Source: Epiperipatus broadwayi
Taxonomy: Eukaryota > Onychophora > Udeonychophora > Euonychophora > Peripatidae
Assembly (NCBI GenBank): GCA_028023455.1
Contig: JAQFVV010000072.1
Coordinates: 5,486,082 to 5,550,081, forward strand
Direction: 5' to 3'
DNA length: 64,000 bases
A program made the translations under genes and the position numbers. Positions 55,897-64,000 of this stretch are shown piece by piece. Under the pieces are notes generated by a model. That model worked only from the letters and a program-made list of their open reading frames with translations, made no database searches and was not told where the DNA came from. The stretch's first letter is position 1, and the number at the start of each line of letters is the position of its first letter.

Positions 55897-58300
55897 CAGA
55901 GGAATAAAAGTAATAGAAAAGTTAGTAAAAGTGTAAAAGAGAGGAAGTGAACATGCAGAGAATATAAATGTGCTATTAAAAACAAAGAAAGTGAAAAAGA
56001 TGTTAATATTAAATGGGGAAAATATTTTTAAAAAAGTTGGCTAAAGTAGATAATTATAGAAAATGAAATTTAAATAGTAAATTATTGGAGGATATTAATC
56101 AAAGTGGAAGAGATGGGAGTAAAAATGTTTGGAAAAATGGTGTATTACTAGATAATGAGGGGGGGGGAATGTAGCTCTAGAGAAGAATTAGAGACAATTT
56201 TAAATAAGTTGTAATAGATATAGAAAAGATGTTAGATGTGAAGGACAGAATGATAATAAACATAAAAGCATATAGTAATGGAAATATTAGAATTACAGAA
56301 AATGAATTGAATGAGGCAGGGAAGAAATTGAAAGTGGAAAGGCAAGAGGTTTATATGGATGGGCAACAGAGATGGTGATGGAATTTAAAAAATAGGACAA
56401 AATTAAATCTATTATCATGTTTTAATATGATGGCACAGAAGAGATAATTTCCAGATAATTGGAATAATGCAAGAGTAAGGCTATTACTTAAAGGAAAGGG
56501 TAAGGATCATAGAAAGTTAAACAATTATAGACAATTGGGTAACATCAATGTTATATAGATTTTTGCACATGTAGTGACTGTAAGGGTGGCAATATGGATG
56601 GAAGAAAATAATACAGTGGGAGAAATGCAAGGCAGTTTTCCATCAGATAGACATATAGGAGATAGTTTATTTGTAGTCATGCAACTTAGAGATATGAGTA
56701 CAAATCAAGTAGATAGTTATATATGGTCCTTATAGATATAGAAAAGGCATATGATAGAGTGAATAGAAATAGATTATAGGTAAGTTTAGTAAATTTTGGA
56801 ATGAAGGGAATGAAGGGAGCTTTAGTAAATCTTATTAAGAGATAGTATGAAAATAATTACTATACGTATCAATTAGGATATATAGAATCAGTTAGAGTTA
56901 AAAGTAGGGATGGGAATAAGGCAGGAATGCCTTATGTCACCTATTTTGTTTTTGTTATATTTGAGAGAAATGGAAAGAGCAATAGAACAACTAGGAAGTG
57001 AGGTAGAGATATCATTAATAAATGGCAAGGGAGTATATATATTATCAAATCTTTCTTGTGCACAGAAAGTGGGGAAGATATGGAGATTATACTGAAGACT
57101 TGCCAAGGGTGGGTAAAGAGATATGGATTAAATTTAGTGAAGTAAAATCAAAAGCAATGATGATAAATGCTGGGCAAAAAGATGAGAAAGAATTTTTATT
57201 GGGGGATATAAAGTTAAATGTTATGAATAGATATAAATATATAAAAAAATGATAAATGAAATAAATTAATAAATGAAATAAATAAAAGAAAGAGACTGAT
57301 AAAGAAATTAACAATGTTGTCATATAATAAAAAACAATGTAACTAGAATTGTATGGAAGGGAGTGGCATTAGCAGGCTTAACTTATAGTAATGATGCATT
57401 ATGTGTTAGTAAAGTGGTGTTAGATTACTTAGTAACAGTACAAAGAGAAGTAAGAAGGTAGATGCAGATGTGTGGTTGGCAAAGAAGGCAATTCAAAGAG
57501 AATTGGGATAGTCAAGTTTTTATATGAGAGATACAAAAAATAAAATGAAAATTTTTGGTAGATTGCAATTTATGGATAATAAGAAAATAGTCAAAATAGT
57601 ATTTAATTGGGTTGTGAGTAAAGGACAGACAACAAGATGGGTGAGAAAGGTAGTATGGTATGCAGAAGATTTGGATAAAGACTTTAGGTTTGTATACTTA
57701 TACAAAGATTGGGATGTTTGTGTTAGGAGAATTGTTGAGTGTTATAGTGCCCAAGGAATGGGATAAAAGAATAGATGCATTAATAAAATATAGGGAGGTG
57801 GAGAGATAGACAACTAGTATGAGAGTAAAATGAGTTTAAATATATATAGAACTGAACAGAATATTGGGTGCAAGTTGATTTATGATAATAGCAAGAAAAT
57901 TAATTTATTGTTTAAGGCTTAAACAGGATCATTAGCAACAAGAAAATATACACGTAAATGGAGAAATGTGGGTGATTTAGTCTGCAAGTTATGTAAGGAA
58001 GACATAGAAAATATTAGGCATCTGTTAATTGAATGTAAATTCTTACAAACAGAAAGTGGTTATTGGTTTTTATACTGGGGTTGAAAAAAGATAAGCAGGA
58101 TTTAGGTATAAAGGCTATAGAGTGGACAAAGATAATGTTGTGAAAATTGGATGGAGCAGGATAGAGAAAAATATGGGGAAAATTTAGGCTGGAGAAGATG
58201 AAGGTAAGGTGGCTAACATGTCTCTTTGGCATAGTGGTTGAGAGATTCCTGACACTGAGAAAAGAGAAGCCACAGTGCATCATATCACATCACTTCACAT
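55897..58300 (+). pseudogene. Knuckle-type LINE (LINE2), long relic
   Basis: A worn polymerase read in several frames: about 56570-56700 ..RVAIWMEENNTVGEMQGSFP, SDRHIGDSLFVVMQLRDM; about 56738 DIEKAYDRVNRN (motif A); 56910 GIRQECLMSPILFLLYLREM (usual GxRQGxPLSP; here G to E); 57010 INGKG, after which the YADD block is missing; 57125 KFSEVKSKAMMINAGQK; 57540 KMKIFGRLQFMDNKK..TTRWVRKVVWYAEDL; near 57970-58045 DLVCKLCKEDIENIRHLLIEC knuckle; end with CACATCACTTCACATC near 58285. More than ten stops and shifts. No endonuclease is seen; its place is taken by the family D insertion and unassigned sequence. Confidence 0.8.
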
Positions 58301-59840
58301 CAAAATATATATTTCAATCATTATCAAGTTTTTTTAACTAAATATATTTTTATTATCAAAAATTATTTTAGATCTTATTATCCATATTGTTTTTAGAGTG
58401 TTCCACAAAGTCTTTGGATAATTTTAATAAAATCTTTTTCATACAAGGCCAATCAGAGGGAGGGGCAGGAGGAGCAGCTGCCCTGAGCCCTGCAATATTA
58501 GGGCTCTCAACTTGGCAACTCAATATGTTAAACAAAAATATAGGAGAAGAAAGCAGTGTCATGGCTTGTAGAACAGCCTTAATTTTATCAAAAAAAACAT
58601 TCAAGAAATTTTTTTCCAAATAGGCATGCCACGAGTTGAAAACGTAAGCCAGTTTAGGGATGAGGTGCCAATTTGACAACTCTGTGATGAAAGTGACTGA
58701 GCCCTTGGTGACTGGCTGAAATATAGTCTCAGTCCCCCTGTCAGTTAGTTTTGTGCTAACAGTGTTTTATGATACAACAATGCTAGAGTATACTCTATCC
58801 AAGTGCTATCTGGATCTGATCTGCTTGCTTGTTTCTGCAACTCATAACTAATTGCTCCTGGAGTCCTGTTTTTGGCCCTATAAGTAAAAACTCTTGGTTC
58901 TTCTCTCTCCCCTCATGTTTTTATTTTAAATTTTGAAGGGCTTTTAAAATATTAGTTGCCCTAGACCTCACATTTTTTTCTGAAAGGCTCGGGTTCCATG
59001 TTATCTAAAATTACTATTCAAATCTCATTTTAAACTTTCAGAAATCTAGCTGAGCTGCATGACAAAATAAAAAACAAACTGATTTTATCAATATAAAAGT
59101 TTCTAAAAATAAAAACAATAAAATCAGTTAACTTTAAAATATATAAGCAGAGATAGAAAAAATACTGATATAAAATAAGCACAATGAAGAAATGATGAAT
59201 AGTAACAAGCAATTAGGCAAAGAAACTAAGTATCTCACTACAGGCAGTTATTGTTTCCTCTCAAGAAAGTGAGTTAAAGTCACTGATTAATAATATGAGG
59301 TTAAAAAGCCATTTCATTCATTAACTCTGCAGTTCAAAAACTAGCTAAATAAGTTCTTCATGATCTATGATCTTCAGCTATTTATTTTAATTGACTATAG
59401 TTCCAAGTAAGTGTTTTATATAGCTGATTTATGAAAGTGAGATGACATCATTATCTTAATCATTTTTCAGATAATCTTTTTTTACTACTTTTCTAAGTCG
59501 AAATGCTGCAGTTTATAACCCCTTCAACATTCTGGTTTTAATTCTATTCATCTGATTTTCTTTATTGTTTTTCCAGCTAAAAAGTCTCTATACTTTAATC
59601 AATGTACATTAAATAAATTTATAATTGAACTTTAAATTATCGTAATAGATTTCTAACTATAAGATCTTTCCATTGACTCATTGTACATTGAAAGATTTCA
59701 TGAGTACTAATGGGTAATATAAATTGTGGACTTAATCAGTGAAGTATTGAATAGCTTCACCTCTCAGTTCTAACCGCTTCAGCTTCATCTATTTATATAG
59801 AAAGTAGGTTGAAGTAAAGAAGTTCCCCTCTTTTCTTCTA
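58301..59840. other. Unassigned DNA with one G/C-rich patch
   Basis: The patch at 58455-58510 (GAGGGAGGGGCAGGAGGAGC, CCCTGAGCCCTGCAATATTA) resembles the ends of some hAT-type or other terminal repeats rich in GGG and CCC, but I cannot pair it with a second end. The rest is AT-rich. Confidence 0.35.
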
Positions 59841-59844
59841 AATA

Positions 59845-59935
59845 GTAAGCTTGTGGTTAAGACCTGTAGAGGTCCCAACCTTCGTATTTTCAAGCGCACA
59901 TGCTTAAAGCTTTATTGCCTTAGTAAATAATAATA
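59845..59935. repeat. Second copy of the repeat seen at 1-452
   Basis: AGCTTGTGGTTAAGACCT, then TTTTCAAGCGCACATGCTTAAAG, then TTTATTGCCTTAGTAAATAA follow directly here; at the start of the window the same two blocks are in reversed order and 370 bp apart. Confidence 0.6.
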
Positions 59936-60298
59936 CCATTAATTAAAAAGATCTATATTTCTGCTCCATACAAAGAAATTTTCAAATGTAAAACTTCATA
60001 ATTCACTTGCGCAAAATGGCTAAATGTTTTGATGTCAAAAATGACACATTGTCACGAAAAGATGACTTTGACATAAATATTTTTCTGCACATTTCTCACA
60101 GTTCAGTCTTTTAGTATTTATATGACTTAGATTAAAATAATGAATATGTTCTTACTAAATTATTTTCGATGTTAATATGGAAATTATGGATATTATCATT
60201 GTCTTTGTTCTTTAACATTGACCTTCATGCCATGTTGAATCATTTAGAATAACGTTTTTCAGTTTTCTGCCCATGAAAATTTGTTTGGTAACAAAAAC

Positions 60299-60314
60299 AC
60301 ACACACACACACAA
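60299..60314. repeat. Short (CA)n run
   Basis: Eight CA units; the complementary minus frame reads CVCVCVF only because of it. Confidence 0.9.
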
Positions 60315-60827
60315 CTGAAAAGTGAATGTAGAAAGTAGTAAGAAAACGAGAAGAATGACAAAGAAAACGGTGTGAATAATAAATGAAAATAGATGGTTAG
60401 AAAAGAGTTCAAATGATATACATTTATATATACTATTTTAATGTCTAAAAATTATTTCTAATGATTTTTTTAAATCATAAAAATGTAATCAATATGAATA
60501 GAAAAAAATTACTGCTCTATTAAATTTTAGCCCATAGAATATTGAACAAAAAGAGTTTCCGCATGATGAACAGCTTGTGATGTAAAAAGAATTTGAAATT
60601 ATTTTTAGAAAAAAATATATATATATCGTCAGGATTTTATATAGCCAGCTTCCACTAGTTATTAATAATATAAAACGCAACATTTTTCAAGATAGGAATA
60701 TATATAAACCCATACATATAAAAACTATAAACACATATATAAAACTGCAAAACGACTTTCATCTATAAAATCTCACGTTTTTCCATTTACAAACAATAAT
60801 TTATGAATTTAATATATATATATAAGA

Positions 60828-60898
60828 AATCTCATAATATAATGATCATAGCATTTGACTGTCATCCCTACAACACAAATTCGAATCTGAGCTGGATT
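60828..60898 (+). other. tRNA-Asp-like pseudogene or SINE head
   Basis: CTCATAATATAATGATCATAG, then GACTGTCATC (GTC at the anticodon position), then AATTCGAATCTGAG with a B-box-like TTCGAATC. The acceptor stem does not pair and the A box is weak (TATAATGATCA for TAGTGGTTA), so it is not a working tRNA. No similar copy was seen in the window. Confidence 0.4.
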
Positions 60899-62020
60899 AG
60901 ATTTAAACAATTTTATTCATGTTCCAAATAGATTCACAATTTTTATTTCATTAAATCCACACCCATCCTAGTATGAGGCAATAAACATATATATAACTCC
61001 TTTTTTTTTTTGCTGGAGAATAAAAACAAAAAATGAAGTTTGCTGATAAATAATGACTTCTTCAGTGATTTGGGAAGAGTGTTAGAGAAGGCCCTTATGT
61101 TTATGCATTTATTTATATATCATTTTTAACCTTCACTGATCCACTATAGAATGAAGATCTTTTCAAGTTTAATCCAGTTTCTCCAATTTCTTAGCCTCTT
61201 TTCTCCACAACATATTAGCAAGCTTCTTTATTCCATTCATCTATTGATATATGGTCTCTTTTACAGTCTTTTATCATCTCATGAAATTCAGTTTAAGAGT
61301 TAATTGTCCATTTATTATTATCTCTTCTAGTAATCTGTCCAGATCAACTCCATTTCAATTTTTTTTAATTTTTTCAATGATGACAGTAACATTTGTTTGT
61401 TTTCTCACCCATGTATATTGTCTTTGATCTCTTTTATTATTCCTAACATGTATTCATGCTTTATTGAATGATCTGAAATCTCTCTTATTGCTTTTCTGTT
61501 AAATGACCAAGTCTCTGATTCAGAAGTAAAAACTGGTAAAACACATTTATTAAAAACCTTTTTTTTAAACACTCGTTATGTATTTCCTTGTTATATTAAG
61601 TTATTTCTTCCAAAAGCACTCCATCCAAGTTTAATTTTATGATTAATTTTATCTATTATGTTTCCATCTGTATTTATAATCTAACTAAGGAATTTGTGGT
61701 TGTTTATTTCTTCTCATCATTATCTATCTTTATTTTCTTTTAGAAAATCCACTAAATGCTACTTTACTCCTTCTAGCATGTATCTTTAATCTTATTTTCT
61801 TACTTTCATCTGATAACATATTTTCTAAATCTCTATTTACAAAACATCCACACCATCTGTAAAATCTATATGATTTAAATATTTTCCATTTACTTTGATT
61901 CTTTCATCCCATTTTAATTCACAAAATATTTCTTGCATAACTGCTGTCAAAAGTATTCAATATTGGGGGGCATCTTGTCATACATCTTCTCATGGTTAAT
62001 TTTTTGAGTATCACTATACA

Positions 62021-62258
62021 ATCTAATCATTACATGATCAACATTCTTTATGTGTATGCAAGATCTAGACGCAGTGCTTTAAGATCCAAGGCTCCTCATT
62101 GATGAAAGCTATAAGCTAGAAACTAGCCTGGGGAGGTTGGATGAGTAGGCACTAGATAAGGATTTTATGCACAAACCTTCCTGCATCCATTGATTACCCT
62201 GGCTTGCACTGGGTGGCACTACTGTATGGAGAGGTTTGCCTCTGTGAATCTAATTATT
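62021..62258 (+). mobile_element. Short family A hammerhead element with target-site duplication
   Basis: Insert 62032-62247 (216 bp) lies between ATCTAATCATT (62021-62031) and ATCTAATTATT (62248-62258), 11 bp with one change. The empty-site order is known from 6865-6885 (AATTAATCATTGCTGTTG). It begins ACATGATCAACATTC and ends GAGAGGTTTGCCTCTGTGA, and has a hammerhead at 62092-62136. Confidence 0.85.
62092..62136 (+). ncRNA. Hammerhead ribozyme-like motif (family A)
   Basis: CUCCUCA, core UUGAUGA (C3 to U), stem II AGC/GCU around UAUAA, GAAAC, UAGCC, then UGGGGAGG. Stem I CUCCUCA/UGGGGAG pairs for six or seven positions, the best of family A. The scissile triplet has changed from GUC-like to GCC, so cleavage is unlikely. 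Confidence 0.65.
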
Positions 62259-62440
62259 GCTGTTGTATTTTGATATTTTTTAGAACATAGTGCTATCCTT
62301 GGTCTCTATCTTGATGATTTAATTCCTTAATCACTGTAGAAATGCTTATATGGTTAAATGCCTTTTCATAACTTAGAAATCTAAAGTATAATGACAACAC
62401 ATATTTATTGGGTTTTTTCTCTAACTTCTTTTGTGTTATC

Positions 62441-64000
62441 TTAATTATAATTATTTTTTTGTTTATTCCTAATTAAGATTAATAAAATAAGTTGTTTGTT
62501 GTATTTAAAAAAAAGGTGTTTAATGTTTCACTCATCCCACTCCCTAGTTTATATGAATGATATGGTGTATTTATTGTACGATAAGTTATTCACCTTGAGA
62601 ATTAGGGTAAGTGGGCTAGTATTAGGGATAACCTGTAAGGAAATATTGGGCATATCTTTCTAAAAGGGTCTTGTAGGGCATCTTTCTATGAATGTGGCAC
62701 TTAAAGCATTTGAGCTTTATAAAATGCCCTACTTTGGTTAAGCTTGCCCAACCATGGTGAAGATAGTTACCCATATAAAGTGATTAGAAAATATAATGGA
62801 TAGCTGTCAGTTTAATCACCATTTTAACAATAATACTTAGTGGAATTAGTTATTTTGTCCTGCCTTATCTGCTGGTTGTGGTACAGAGTTTGACCTCAGT
62901 AGTGGTAGGTAGGGTAGTTCCCATTATAGTAATAAATCACTTTTAAATTAAGCTTGTTCTTGTCGCTGGTTAAAATCCAAAGTTCACTGTAAGTGAGCTA
63001 TAATTATCTTGATAAGATTATTGTATAGGACAGATGGGTGTTACATTTCTCTTTTTCTTTTCCCCATGAGAAAGAATATGAGATGGTTATGTGTCTCATG
63101 GTATACAACACAGTATCATGTGTGCACATTTGTGAACACACATATATATCATGTGACAGGAAAAGTAGAAATAAACACAAACAACATTTTTGTAGATATT
63201 TTCTATATTACAATGAAATAACAGTTAAGGATTAAACATTTTTGAATTTAAATTTTTTTATTATAAGTTAAACATTTAAAAAAATCTAATTAATATTTCA
63301 TTAATTCTGATTTTGAAATTAAAACAAGCATATTTTTATGTTACGATAGATATACTGATAATTATAAAATTCAACCATATATTTTGATTACATTAAGAAA
63401 TGTTTTTAATAAAAGCTTGTATAATATAGTTTGATAAAAATCCTACAAAGTTGTTTTTGAAAGGATTTCAGTGAATTGAAAAGAATCAATAACTTTTTTC
63501 AATCAAGATAAAAAAACTTACTTTTAATTACTGTGGGTTTTTTTTTAAATTCCATCCTGACTATAAAAAGGTTGGGAAAAAGATTATAGGGGAGTTTTAC
63601 AAGGTTATACAGTACTATGATTATGAAGTTATAACTAAAGGTAAGAGTGTGTATCCAGCCACTGATAGTTCACAATGGTAAAGTTAGGATTCATATGGAA
63701 ACAAGGTCTAGCTTTTATGTGGTTCATAACCTTATATGTGTGTATTAGATGACATAGAGACTGAAGCTCACTATAGGCCACAGTTACCAAATTATACCTT
63801 TCCTAAAAATAACAATAAGCCAATCTATGGTTTTAGGATGTACCAACTCTTCAAGAGATTATTATGCTATATATATGCAATTTCATCAATTAGCAATGAA
63901 GCACAGATGAAGGTATGGTATCATATACATAAAGTACTTACAGATATCAACTGGTTTTAAAGGTAAATAATTTTTGATTAAATTAGTCAACTAAATTAGA
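62441..64000. other. Unassigned DNA to the window end
   Basis: Less AT-rich at 62580-63000 and 63600-63950. Frames at 63009-63235 and 63736-63960 (74 codons, reading HYRPQLPNYTFPKNNNKPIYG) have no family I recognise. If any real exon lies in this window's margins, 63736-63960 is worth testing, but no splice evidence supports it. Confidence 0.3.

Larger units (their letters stand above)
61115..62440 (-). pseudogene. RTE-like LINE relic with a family A insertion
   Basis: 3' end at 61121 (CATTTTTAACCTTCACTG), then C-terminal-domain sequence to about 61520 and reverse transcriptase remains. The block TATCTTGATGATTTAATTCCTTAATCACTG near 62310 matches 6940-6965 and 21550-21575. The relic is split by a 216 bp family A copy (62032-62247). 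The first 62000 bp of comparison show the same order as the 6 kb and 20 kb relics. Confidence 0.75.

Noticed and set aside
58455-58510. Terminal repeat of a hAT-type transposon
   Set aside because: A GGG/CCC-rich word alone; no opposite end, no 8 bp duplication and no transposase found.
60828-60898. A functional tRNA-Asp gene
   Set aside because: The acceptor stem does not pair, the A box is poor, and the T-loop is only partly kept. Reported only as tRNA-like.

Overview
The window looks like AT-rich intergenic DNA from an invertebrate animal. No gene looks intact: the longest open frames are a relic reverse transcriptase and short chance frames, and I see no ribosomal RNA, no confident functional tRNA and no bacterial-style operon. 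The lineage is inferred from three things: RTE-type and zinc-knuckle-type LINEs of the kind common in arthropods and other invertebrates, a solo-LTR-like element with an arthropod-style TATA plus TCAGTT start, and an invertebrate-like ryanodine receptor pseudogene. Arthropod is my best guess, held weakly; a mollusc or other invertebrate cannot be excluded.

Layout. 0-2.6 kb: a composite of hammerhead-ribozyme repeats and a foldback element. 3-6 kb: tRNA-like SINE units and a DNA transposon with long terminal inverted repeats. 6-7.4, 10.4, 20.3-22.6, 24.4-24.8, 39.0-40.3 and 61.1-62.4 kb: six pieces of one RTE-like LINE; the 39-40.3 kb piece is best preserved. 16.7-17.1, 19.4-19.6, 47.5-47.7 and 55.9-58.3 kb: a second LINE whose protein ends in a CX2CX8HX4C knuckle and whose 3' tail is a CATCA/CACAT repeat. 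23.6-24.4 kb: a tandem array of tRNA-like units. 25.6-26.9 kb: a pogo/Tigger-like transposon with perfect short ends and a transposase fragment. 26.9-28.0 and 32.7-33.8 kb: two oppositely oriented tandem arrays of a repeat of about 440 bp carrying a hammerhead ribozyme. 34.9-35.4 kb: a ryanodine receptor pseudogene. 43.3-44.0 and 46.6-47.4 kb: further hammerhead-bearing repeats, partly head-to-head. 48.0-50.2 and 53.5-55.7 kb: two inverted copies of a 2.1-2.2 kb LTR-like element. 50.8-51.25 kb: the C-terminal end (GIY-YIG endonuclease) of a Penelope-like element.

The main result is the density of hammerhead ribozyme motifs. At least 14 recognisable copies lie in about four repeat families, on both strands. 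They share CUGAUGA, stem II and GAAA cores, have short stem III helices ending in a cleavable NUH triplet, and show compensatory changes in stem I. In several copies the flanks show 11-13 bp target-site duplications. Together with the nearby Penelope-like endonuclease relic, this fits retrozyme-like or Penelope-derived non-autonomous elements that spread through self-cleaved RNA. All alignments were made by eye.
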